Assembly (NCBI RefSeq): GCF_900101095.1
Contig: NZ_FNFM01000012.1
Location: 1-64,000, forward strand
Length of the DNA stretch: 64,000 nt
Origin: Actinopolyspora mzabensis
GTDB taxonomy: Bacteria; Actinomycetota; Actinomycetes; Mycobacteriales; Pseudonocardiaceae
Direction: 5' to 3'
Each line of letters starts with the position of its first letter. The stretch's first letter is position 1. A model generated the notes under the pieces. The model had not been told where the DNA came from. It did not search any database and worked only from the letters and a program-made list of their open reading frames with translations. The position numbers and the translations under genes were made by a program. Shown here piece after piece: positions 34,974-43,800 of this stretch.

Positions 34974-35450
34974 ATGGTCGATCATTCTCGACAATCGCGA
35001 CGTGCAGGTACGGGTGCGCGCGTCCGTGGCGGCTGGATCTATCCCGGAATGCTGTTGTCACTGCTGGTGAGCATAGTACTGATCGGCACGCTGCTCTTCG
35101 GGATAAGCGTGCACAGCGTGACAGGCTCGATATTCGTCGCCCTGGTGATGGTGCACCTGACCACGCAGCGAGCGTGGTTCACGGGACTAGCTCGGTCGAT
35201 GCGTACGCGGAAGCGGTTACCACCGGGAGCGCGCGGAAAACTCATCCGTGACTCATGTCTGCTCGGCTGTGTGCTGTTGCTGACGGTCACCGGGCTGCTG
35301 CGCTGGAACGGAGTTGTGGAAGCCAGACCATGGCACAGTTCGGCGATGTTTCTGTTCCTGGGAGCTATCGCTTTCCACCTGGTGGCGAACCGGCGACCGC
35401 TACGGGCTCACTTCGCGCGGCTCGGATGGTTGCGGAACCAGCGGTCTTAG
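34974..35450 (+). CDS. Small membrane protein, DUF4405/cytochrome b-like
   Basis: A 158-residue protein with four predicted membrane segments and histidines placed in or beside them (GISVHSVTG, VMVHLTTQRAWF, PWHSSAMF, IAFHLVANRRPLRAHF), as in DUF4405 and small b-type cytochrome-like proteins. Heme ligation is a possibility, not shown. ATG 34974 is preferred over an upstream in-frame ATG (34917) because the extra 19 residues are unlike the family. It contains a rare TTA codon. It is convergent with the MFS gene, with a 17-bp gap. Confidence 0.65.
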   Translation: MVDHSRQSRRAGTGARVRGGWIYPGMLLSLLVSIVLIGTLLFGISVHSVTGSIFVALVMVHLTTQRAWFTGLARSMRTRKRLPPGARGKLIRDSCLLGCVLLLTVTGLLRWNGVVEARPWHSSAMFLFLGAIAFHLVANRRPLRAHFARLGWLRNQRS

Positions 35451-35467
35451 CTCCACCGGGCGACGAC

Positions 35468-37003
35468 TCAAGCCGTGTGTTGCCGTTCGGTATCGGTCGA
35501 CGATTCACCGGAATCGGACCGCTGGCGAACGAACACAACCGCCGTGACAGCACCGAGGAAATAGGCGATCGCGCCCAGCAGCAGTCCTCGGTGCATCCCG
35601 GCCACGAACCCCTGATTCAGCGCGTCCGACAGCGTTTGCGGGTCAACTCCCACGGGGACCTCCCCGGAGGAAGAACCCATCCGGGCATCCGACAGCCGGT
35701 CCCGCACCTCCTCCGAGAGTCCCGGCACGGCACGGCGAGTTGCCTCGTCGAGCTTGACGGTGACGATCGCGCCGAGCACGGCGATTCCCAGCAGACTTCC
35801 CACCTGTTGACTGGTGCTGCCCATCGCGGAAGCCGTACTGGTTCGAGGCAGTTCGACGCTGCCCATGAGCGCGGCGTTGGTCGGAGCCATGGTCAGGCCG
35901 AGACCGAGGCCGATCGGCAGCAGGGCGGGCCACCAGGCCGCGTACGGGGTGGCGACACCCACCCCCGTCAACGCCAGCAGCCCGCAGCCCGTAAGGGTCA
36001 GCCCGACAACCATCGGCGGTCGGGCACCGAACCTGCCTGCGAGTCGTCCCGCGATCGGAGCGGTGATCACGATCGCCACCATCAACGGCAGCAGGCGTAG
36101 TCCTGCTTCGCCTGCCGGATAACCCTGAATCTGCTGCAAAAACAGCGACAGGAAGAAGAACGAACCGAACAGTCCGAAACCGACCAGGAGAATGACGACG
36201 TTGCAGGCGGCGAAGGTCGGGCGGCGAAACAGCGCGAGCGGCAGCATGGGGTGTTCGCGTCGTGTTTCGACAAGCACGAACGCCACGCAACCGATCGCGG
36301 CCAGCGCCAACAGCGTCAGGATGAGTGGTGCGCGCAACCCCAGTCGAGCACCTTCGATCAGTGCGAAGGTCAGCGCTCCCAACCACAGGACGGCCAGAGC
36401 CTGGCCGAAGGGATCGAGACGACTGTGCCGAGGGGCTTTCGACTCGGTGACCGTCATCAGGCCCGCCATCAGACCAGCGGCAGCGACCAGAAGGTTGAGC
36501 AGGAAGATGCTTTGCCAACCCAGCGTGTGCACCAGAGCACCGCCCGCGATCGGGCCGACCACGAGTGCGAGCCCGGATGTTCCCGACCAGATTCCGATGG
36601 CCTTGGCACGTTGTGGTCCGTGGGGGAACGCCTGGGTGAGGATGGACAGGGTCGCGGGACCGAAAGCAGCCGCGCCCGCCCCCTGAGCGATCCGGCCGAC
36701 GAGGAGCACATCGAGCTGTGGTGCCGCGGCGGAGACTGCCGAGCCGAGGGCGAACAGCGCCATGCCGGTGACGAAAGCGCGTTTGCGTCCGTATCGGTCG
36801 CCGATGGTGCCACCGGTGAGCAGCAGGCTCGCGTAGACGAGCACGTAGGCGTCGATGATCCATTGCAGATCGGACATGCCGGAACCGAGATCGCGGTGAA
36901 TGGCGGGCAGAGCCAGGTTGACGACGGTAACGTCGAGAATGGCCAGGAACTGCGCGACGCACATGGTCACCAGAACCAGGCGGCGACGCTCCTCGTTCGG
37001 CAC
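35468..37003 (-). CDS. MFS multidrug exporter, DHA2 (EmrB/QacA) family
   Basis: A 511-residue transporter with 14 predicted membrane segments. Motif A GGTIGDRYGRKRAF and the motif C region GPIAGGALVHTLGWQSIFLLN, and an N-terminal LDVTVVNLALPAI, place it in the DHA2 drug:proton antiporters. GTG 37003 has a CTGGAGATACC site. It is the last minus-strand gene behind the biosynthetic genes and is likely to export the product or give self-resistance. Confidence 0.93.
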   Translation of the reverse strand: MPNEERRRLVLVTMCVAQFLAILDVTVVNLALPAIHRDLGSGMSDLQWIIDAYVLVYASLLLTGGTIGDRYGRKRAFVTGMALFALGSAVSAAAPQLDVLLVGRIAQGAGAAAFGPATLSILTQAFPHGPQRAKAIGIWSGTSGLALVVGPIAGGALVHTLGWQSIFLLNLLVAAAGLMAGLMTVTESKAPRHSRLDPFGQALAVLWLGALTFALIEGARLGLRAPLILTLLALAAIGCVAFVLVETRREHPMLPLALFRRPTFAACNVVILLVGFGLFGSFFFLSLFLQQIQGYPAGEAGLRLLPLMVAIVITAPIAGRLAGRFGARPPMVVGLTLTGCGLLALTGVGVATPYAAWWPALLPIGLGLGLTMAPTNAALMGSVELPRTSTASAMGSTSQQVGSLLGIAVLGAIVTVKLDEATRRAVPGLSEEVRDRLSDARMGSSSGEVPVGVDPQTLSDALNQGFVAGMHRGLLLGAIAYFLGAVTAVVFVRQRSDSGESSTDTERQHTA

Positions 37004-37040
37004 GGTATCTCCAGGGAATCGCTCAACTGGGCTGGGGTCG

Positions 37041-37658
37041 TTACTGGCGGGTCAGCAAGAAGCAGGCCGTGTTCTCATCGGCCGAGTGGTCGGGCAGGCG
37101 TTCGATGGTGAACGCGTCGCCGAACAGGTCGTGTTCCTCACCGGGACGGATGGCGCTGTGAAAGCGGGACACACCGTTGAATCGAAAGCGGGGTAATTCC
37201 TTCCCCGCGGTGTAGAAACACCAGAACACGACCATGGAACCTTCGTGGGTATGACGTTTGATGTTGGCGGCCATGTCCAGCCGGTCCTGCCCGGTTAGGT
37301 CGTCGAGGGTGCCGAAGTCCAGCACCAGGTCGAATGTCCCGTCCACACCGGGCAGTGTCGACGACCGCAAATCGCCGTGTACGAAGCGGCAGCACCGCGC
37401 AACATTCGCGTCGAAGGCCGCCTGTCTGGCCTTTCGCAGCGCGAGGGAAGTGAAGTCCACTCCGACGACGTCGAAGCCGCGTTCGGCCAGGTACACCGAA
37501 CAGGTACCGCTGCCGCAGCCCATGTCCAGTACCGAGTGCTGTTCGACGGGGTTGATCCGTTGGGATTCGACGAGCTCGACCAGTTCCGGTCGCACCGGCC
37601 CCTCCCACGGGGCTCCGACTCGGTAGAGCAGGTTGTAGGTCCAGCGTTTGACGCTCAC
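37041..37658 (-). CDS. SAM-dependent methyltransferase (class I)
   Basis: A 205-residue methyltransferase. The SAM site is VLDMGCGSGTCSVYLAERGFDVVGVDF, with acidic LVLDFGTLDDL as motif III. The fold resembles small tellurite-resistance-like or thiopurine-type methyltransferases. GTG 37658 has a GAGGAG site at 6 nt. It lies between the thioesterase and the exporter in the assembly-line operon, so it probably methylates an O, N or S atom of the product. The target is unknown. Confidence 0.88.
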   Translation of the reverse strand: MSVKRWTYNLLYRVGAPWEGPVRPELVELVESQRINPVEQHSVLDMGCGSGTCSVYLAERGFDVVGVDFTSLALRKARQAAFDANVARCCRFVHGDLRSSTLPGVDGTFDLVLDFGTLDDLTGQDRLDMAANIKRHTHEGSMVVFWCFYTAGKELPRFRFNGVSRFHSAIRPGEEHDLFGDAFTIERLPDHSADENTACFLLTRQ

Positions 37659-37686
37659 CTGGGACTCCTCGTTCTGCTGTGTTGGC

Positions 37687-38436
37687 TCACCCGTGACGAA
37701 GGGAGGCTTGTGCCGATTCGTCGGGATCGTCGATAGCGGTCAGGCGCTGCGAGATCTCGTCGAGCAGCGAGTGCTGGTGGTGGTGGAGAAAGAAGTGGTC
37801 ACCGGGCATGATCTTCAGCTTGAATTCCTGGCTGGTATGGCCGGCCCACTCGGCCACTTCGGCTGTGGTGTACTCCCCGTCGTCGGTGCCTGCGAAAGCG
37901 GTCAGCGAGCAGTCCAACGGTGATTCCGAGACGTGGCTGTACGTGTCGGGAATGGCGAGGTCGGCTCGCAGGATCGGAATCAGCAGTTCCATCAGCCCCT
38001 CGTCGTCGAGGACTTCCTGTGGAGTTCCGTTGAACTCGCGCAGCCTGGCCCGGAACTGCTCGTCGGGCAGGCTGTGGTCCGGAGTCCCGTGAACGGGCAG
38101 GTGGGGTGCGCGGAAGGCCGAGACGAACAGGTGGCACGGCAGCAGCCGATGCTGGCGCAACCTTCGGGACAGTTCGAACGCGAGCAGGGCGCCGAGACTG
38201 TGACCGAAAAGCGCGAACGGGCGGTCACGTCGAGCGAGCACCGCGGGTAGCAGCTCGTCGAGCAGTGGGTCCAACCGCTCGTGCGGGGTTTCGTTGAAGC
38301 GGATTCCCCGTCCGGGAAGCTCCAGTGGAACGCATTCGACGTGCTCGGGAAGGCGCGATTGCCAGTCGGAAAAGATACGTGCCGATCCGCCCGCGTACGG
38401 CAGGCAGAACAGTCGCAGTGCGGGTGAGTCGCTCAT
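37687..38436 (-). CDS. Type II thioesterase
   Basis: A 249-residue alpha/beta hydrolase of the GrsT family. LRLFCLPYAGGSARIFSDWQ, the nucleophile motif LFGHSLGALLAFELSR and the C-terminal catalytic His in MPGDHFFLHHH are present. It clears mis-primed or stalled acyl groups from carrier proteins. It is translationally coupled to the dehydrogenase by ATGA. The assembly line ends in a reductase, so this is the only thioesterase in the cluster and probably an editing enzyme. Confidence 0.94.
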   Translation of the reverse strand: MSDSPALRLFCLPYAGGSARIFSDWQSRLPEHVECVPLELPGRGIRFNETPHERLDPLLDELLPAVLARRDRPFALFGHSLGALLAFELSRRLRQHRLLPCHLFVSAFRAPHLPVHGTPDHSLPDEQFRARLREFNGTPQEVLDDEGLMELLIPILRADLAIPDTYSHVSESPLDCSLTAFAGTDDGEYTTAEVAEWAGHTSQEFKLKIMPGDHFFLHHHQHSLLDEISQRLTAIDDPDESAQASLRHG

Positions 38437-39638
38437 GACGTCCCCACCGCACCGTTGGGGCCGGGGTCCGCGGCCTCGGCACTGGGCCAGGTCGAGAGGA
38501 TCGTTCGGAACTGCATGTTGGAAGTGCCCTCGTAGATTTTACCGATCTTGACGTCGCGGTGGAACTTCTCGACGGGCGAGGCTGTGGTGAATCCGGTACC
38601 GCCGAGTGTTTCGACAGCTTGCGAGGTAATCCGTTCGGCCACATGTGACGCGAGGTACTTGGTCATGGCGGCGCCGCGTGCTTTCGCGCTCGGATCGACG
38701 TTGTCGATGTGCCGAGCGGTGTCGTAGAGCATCACCCGGGCGGCTTCGAGTTCGGCGGCCAATCCTGCCAGGGGAAACGCCACACCTTGGAAGTCGATGA
38801 TCGGGTGTCCGAATTGGGTGCGCCTGCCCGCGTGGGCCAGTGCTTCGTCGAGTGCTCCGGCGGCAAGACCCACGAGTTGTGCGGCGATGCCGAGTTTGCC
38901 GATGTCGAGGGTGTCGAGCATCAGCATGTTGCCCTCGTCCAAGCGACCGAGCATGTTGTGCTTGCTCACCCGTACGTTGTCGAGAACGACCTCGCAGGTA
39001 GAGCTTGCGCGGATCCCCATCTTGTCGATGCGCTCACCGACCGACAGTCCGGCTGTATCGCGCTCGACGAGAAACGCGGACAGGCGTGGCGCCGGACCGT
39101 TGTCGCCGGTTCTGGCGAATACGAGGAACAGGCCGGCCTCGGCCGCGTTGGTGATCCATTGTTTGCGTCCGGACAGGACGTACTCGTCGCCGTCCGGATG
39201 AGCTGTTGTCGTCAGTGCGAAGGCGTCGCTTCCGGCGTGGTCCTCGGAGATGGCGTAGGCACCGACGGTGTCGGTCGCCAGCGAGGGCAGGAAGCGGCGC
39301 TGTTGGTCCCCGGTTCCGTGCCTGCGAAGCGCGTTGATCACCAGGGCGTTCTGCACGTCGACGAAAACGGCCACGGCTGGATCGACCCGGGCCAGCTCCT
39401 CGATGGTCACGAGCGCGTCGTACAGGTCACCTCCCGCGCCACCGTAGGCTTGCGGGGCTTCGATTCCCATCAGAGCGCCCGCGAACAGCTCGTCGATCAC
39501 GCACTGATCGAGACGTGCGTCGGTATCCATGGCGCGAGCCAGCGGCCGTACGACGCGTTCGGCGCGCTCGCGCACCTGATCGCGCCAGCTGGATTTTTCC
39601 ACGGTCGGTTCGTTCGTCGAGTTCGGCGCGACCGTCAT
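38433..39638 (-). CDS. Acyl-CoA (or acyl-carrier protein) dehydrogenase
   Basis: A 401-residue flavoprotein. GAYAISEDHAGSDAFAL and the adjacent RKQWITNAAEAGLF are the FAD/substrate segments, and the catalytic glutamate is in KIYEGTSNMQFRTIL. The ATG overlaps the monooxygenase stop. Members in NRPS clusters desaturate acyl chains or carrier-bound aminoacyl groups. Here the most obvious substrate is the starter acyl chain activated by the FAAL, or dehydrogenation of the beta-keto or thiazoline backbone. That assignment is inference. Confidence 0.9.
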   Translation of the reverse strand: MTVAPNSTNEPTVEKSSWRDQVRERAERVVRPLARAMDTDARLDQCVIDELFAGALMGIEAPQAYGGAGGDLYDALVTIEELARVDPAVAVFVDVQNALVINALRRHGTGDQQRRFLPSLATDTVGAYAISEDHAGSDAFALTTTAHPDGDEYVLSGRKQWITNAAEAGLFLVFARTGDNGPAPRLSAFLVERDTAGLSVGERIDKMGIRASSTCEVVLDNVRVSKHNMLGRLDEGNMLMLDTLDIGKLGIAAQLVGLAAGALDEALAHAGRRTQFGHPIIDFQGVAFPLAGLAAELEAARVMLYDTARHIDNVDPSAKARGAAMTKYLASHVAERITSQAVETLGGTGFTTASPVEKFHRDVKIGKIYEGTSNMQFRTILSTWPSAEAADPGPNGAVGTS

Positions 39639-40855
39639 CGCTCACCTCTCCCCACTCGCTCGTCCTCGCCGGGCGTGTTGGCCGACAGTTCCGGTGGCTG
39701 TTGCAGGCCGCTCCAGAGTTTCGGTTGACTGCGTGCCGCGAAGAACCGTCCGAGCGGTATGAACAGCCACCGCATCGGCCCGATGTTGTACTTCTGCAGC
39801 CCCCAGATCTTGAACACCTGGTCTTGTATCCAGCGCACACGAGGTTTGCGACGGTTTTCGTAGCTGCGCAGCCCCTCGACGGGATCGTCGGCGACAGCGA
39901 GCGCGTCGGCGAGCACGACCGCGTCCTCGATGGCCTGACAGGCGCCTTGTCCGAGAATGGTCGGCAGGGCGTGTGCGGCGTCACCGAGCAGGGTGACCGG
40001 CCCGTCGCCCCAGGTCTCGTTCCATTCGTGGTAGTGAATGTCGGTTCGGATGATGCGTTCCTCGGGCGTGTTGGCCACGAATTTGCGCGGCGGGCCTTCG
40101 AAGCCGTCGAGCATCCGCTGCACGCTGGCTTTCATCGTGCCGGGTGTGTCACGTCCGCCTTCCGGAGTCTGACAGCCGACGGTCCAGGCGAATCGTCCGT
40201 CGGCAACATGCCACCCCCCGCCGCTGACACCGTTGAGCCGCTGCATCAGGTACGCGGTGCCCTTCGGCACCCCACCGGAGCTGTCGCTGATTCCCCGATA
40301 CGTGGATACGCCGGTGTAGGTAAGCCCGGTCTCTCCGTTCAGCAGCTGCTCCCGAATCGTCGAGCGCAAACCGTTGCCACCGATGAGCACCCGACCGCGA
40401 GCGCTGCCACCGCCAGCGAGTCTCAGCGTGACGCCGCTGCCGTCCGTTTCGTAACCGAGGCAGCGTTGATCGAGGTGCACCCGGACGCCGTGCTGTTCAC
40501 AGGCCTCCATCAGCATCCGCACCAGGTCACCGCGGGCGATGCTGACGCCTGGCGTGCTGTTCGGCCAGGTGTGCTCCTGCACCTCGGTCAACAGCATGAG
40601 CCGGCGTTTCTCTCCGCGGTGTTCGGCCCGGATCACCGGGTCTCCCCTTTCGAGCAGGCGCTCGTGCAAGCCGAGCTCCGCCAACGCGGTCGTAGCGTTG
40701 CTCCAGATGGTCAGACCGGTTCCGGACAGCTCGATCTGCTTCTCGGCCCGACGCTCGTAGACCTCGACGGGAAAACCGTGCCTGCTCAGCGCCAACGCGG
40801 CGGTCAGGCCACCGATGCCGGCCCCCGCGATGAGGACCGGTTCGCGCTCCGGCAT
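39635..40855 (-). CDS. FAD-dependent monooxygenase, PHBH fold
   Basis: A 406-residue group A flavin monooxygenase. VLIAGAGIGGLTAALALSR binds FAD, GGNGLRSTIREQLL is the DG-type motif, and TLLGDAAHALPTILGQGACQAIEDAVVLADAL is the second FAD motif. ATG 40855 has GAGGAG 8 nt upstream. The start overlaps functionally with the upstream NRPS stop (5-bp gap). It should hydroxylate or epoxidise the product or a precursor. Such enzymes use NAD(P)H themselves, so the divergent flavin reductase need not be its partner. Confidence 0.9.
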   Translation of the reverse strand: MPEREPVLIAGAGIGGLTAALALSRHGFPVEVYERRAEKQIELSGTGLTIWSNATTALAELGLHERLLERGDPVIRAEHRGEKRRLMLLTEVQEHTWPNSTPGVSIARGDLVRMLMEACEQHGVRVHLDQRCLGYETDGSGVTLRLAGGGSARGRVLIGGNGLRSTIREQLLNGETGLTYTGVSTYRGISDSSGGVPKGTAYLMQRLNGVSGGGWHVADGRFAWTVGCQTPEGGRDTPGTMKASVQRMLDGFEGPPRKFVANTPEERIIRTDIHYHEWNETWGDGPVTLLGDAAHALPTILGQGACQAIEDAVVLADALAVADDPVEGLRSYENRRKPRVRWIQDQVFKIWGLQKYNIGPMRWLFIPLGRFFAARSQPKLWSGLQQPPELSANTPGEDERVGRGER

Positions 40856-40860
40856 TTTGT

Positions 40861-43800
40861 TCACTCCTCTTCGTGGAACGTGCGGGGTTTCGGCAGGAAA
40901 CCTGTCGATTGCAGGTAGCTCAGGTACCGCCGCATCAACGTGTGGTCCACGTGCGGGCGTTCGAACTGCTCGCCAAGCAGGGTGGCGGTGTTGGTGTCGT
41001 CCACTCCCGGATCGCGCAGACCTCGCTCGTGCTGGCGTATTCGGGTGGCGAACAACGAGGCCGTGGGGCCGAGATCGCTGTCGATGTCGCCGGCGGCTCG
41101 GTGTTGACATGCCCGCATCCACGCCTCAACCGAGTCCGACCGCACCGCGTAGCCCATCTCGGTGAGCACGTCGGTGAGCTCCCGTAGTGCGAACGGCCTC
41201 GATCCACGGAAGTGAAAGTTTTTTCCGGATGCTCGGGGCTCGCGGGCCAATCGGGCGATGACAGTCGCGACGTGGTCGACCGGCAGCAGGTCTGCGACGA
41301 GATCGACCTCGGGAACTGTGCCCACTTCGACGCAGGCGCGAAACACGCGAGCGGTGATGTCGTCGGTGTTCCACTGCCCGGTTCGGCTGTGGCCCGCCAC
41401 TCGCCCGGGGCGGTACACCGAAACGGGGATACCGCGTTGCCGCGCGATGTCGACGACTCCCTCGGCGACCCATTTGCTCTGGTTGTAGCCGTTCTCCGGT
41501 GGTGGCTGCTGCGGTAGTTCGTGCTCTCGATACGGCTCCTCCCGATCGTGCTGCATGGGCAGAACCGAGAACGTGGACACGTGGTGCAGTGGCACGCAGC
41601 GGGTCTGCGCGGCCAGGCGCAGGACCTCACGGGTACCGCCCACGTTGCTGTCGGCCAGCGATCGGTACGGGCGCAGGAAGTTGACATCCGCTCCGACGTG
41701 GTAGATCTCGTCGACCTCCGCGGCGAGAGTGTCGAAGGTGGTCGGACTCAACCCCAGCAAGGGTTGGGAGAGGGTGCCGGCCACGGCGTGGATGCGGGGC
41801 TCGGACTGCTCGTCGCGCAGGCCGAACTCCGCCAGTCGGGCGAGCAGGCGGGTTCGGGCGTGCTCGTCGCTGTCGGCTCGGACCAGGCAGTAGGCAGTCG
41901 CGTCCGTTTCCCGTAGCACCCGGTCCAGCAGGAATGCTCCCAGGAATCCGGTGGCTCCGGTGAGGAACACCCGCCCGGGATCGTCGGTTCGTTGAGGCTG
42001 GCTCGCCGGCGCGATGGCAGGGTCCAGTGTGACGTCGTCACGTGGATCGACGGTGTTCTCGTCGTCCACGGGTTCGCTGCCGTCCGCTTCGACCAGCCGT
42101 GCCAGTCCGGCGACCGTGGGATGTTGGAACACCAACCGCACCGGAAGCTCCACACCCCATGTTTCGGCCGTCTTGGACCGCACGCGGGTCGCCGACAACG
42201 AATGACCGCCGAGCTCGAAGAAGTCGTCGTGCACACCGACGTCGTCACGTTCGAGCACGGTTTCGAAGATGCGGGTCAGTTCTTGTTCGAGCGGGCCGCG
42301 GGGGGCGACGTACCCCTCCCCCGTCCGGGCACGATCCGGCTGGGGCAACGCGGCCCGGTCGATCTTGCCGTTGGGTGTCAGCGGCATCGTGCGCAACACC
42401 ACGAACCGGTTTGGAACCATGTACTCCGGCAGCGTGGTGCGCAGGTGTTCGCGCAGTCGACCGGTGAACTCATCCTCAGCGGTCTCGTGACCCCGCTCGC
42501 TGGCCACGTAGCCGATCAGACGTTGCTGTCCGGAGGCGTCGGCGTCGACGGAGACCACTGCCTCGACGAGGTCGGGATGCGCACGCAGCGCGGTTTCGAT
42601 CTCGCCGAGCTCTACGCGGAAGCCGCGAATTTTGATCTGGTTGTCGCCACGTCCCAGATATTCGAGAGCACCGTTGTTGCGGAATCGCACCAGATCACCG
42701 GTACGGTAAGCTCGTTGCCCGCTCCCGGAGGGGTCGGATGTGAATCGCTCGGCTGTGAGCTCGGGACGGTTCAGGTATCCCTCGGCGGTGCCCGCACCCG
42801 CGATGACGAGTTCTCCCGGCACCCCGATCGGCGTCGTGTTGCCGTGCTCGTCGAGTACGTGCAACCGCGTGTTCGCGATGGGCCCGCCCAGCGGTATCCG
42901 GTTCTCGGACCCGTCGACCCGGTGTGCGGTGGACCAGACGGTCGTTTCGGTGGGACCGTACAGGTTCCACAGCACAACACCTCTCCCGAGAAGTTCACGC
43001 GCGAGTTCGACGGGCAACGCTTCCCCGCCGCACAGGGCGGTGAACGCTCGCTCCGGCTGCCAACCGGTATCGGTCAGCAGTCGCCAGGTGGCTGGAGTGG
43101 CCTGCATGAGGGTGGCCCCCGATAGGGACAACGCTTGAACCAGCGCGGGACCGTCCGCGCTGTCCTCCGCGGCTACCAGCGCGACCCGAGCGCCGACCAG
43201 CAACGGCAGGTACAGCTCCAACGCGGCGATGTCGAATGACGGAGTGGTGACCGCGGCGAGCACGTCCGCTCCGCTCATCCCCGGGCTGGAGGACATGGCG
43301 GTGAGGAAGTTGCTCAGTGCCGCGTGTGAGACGCGCACACCTTTGGGGCGCCCGGTCGAGCCGGAGGTGTAGATGATGTAGGCGAGCTGCTGTGCCCGGG
43401 GCGCCGGTTCGGGATCGTGGTCGCGCTCGCCGGTGTCCTCGTCGACGCACAGGAGCCGAGGGGATGGTGCGGGCAGCTCGTCGCGCAGCCCGGTAGTGGT
43501 CACCACGACGGGCGCTGCCGAATCTGTGAGCATGTGCGATACGCGGTCGGCGGGCAGTGCCGGGTCGATCGGCACGTAGGGGTTTCCCGCCTTGAGCACA
43601 CCGAGCAGTGCGACGAGCAGGTTCGGGGTCCGATCGACGCACACGCCGATCGGCTCGAAGGGTTCGGTGGTAGCGCGCAGTCGGTGTGCGATCCGGTTGG
43701 CTCGTGCGTTCAGTTGCCGGTAAGTCAACTTTGCCGACCCGTCCGGCCGGGACACCGCCACCGCCTCGGGCTGCCTGCGTACTCGCTCCTCGAACAGTTC

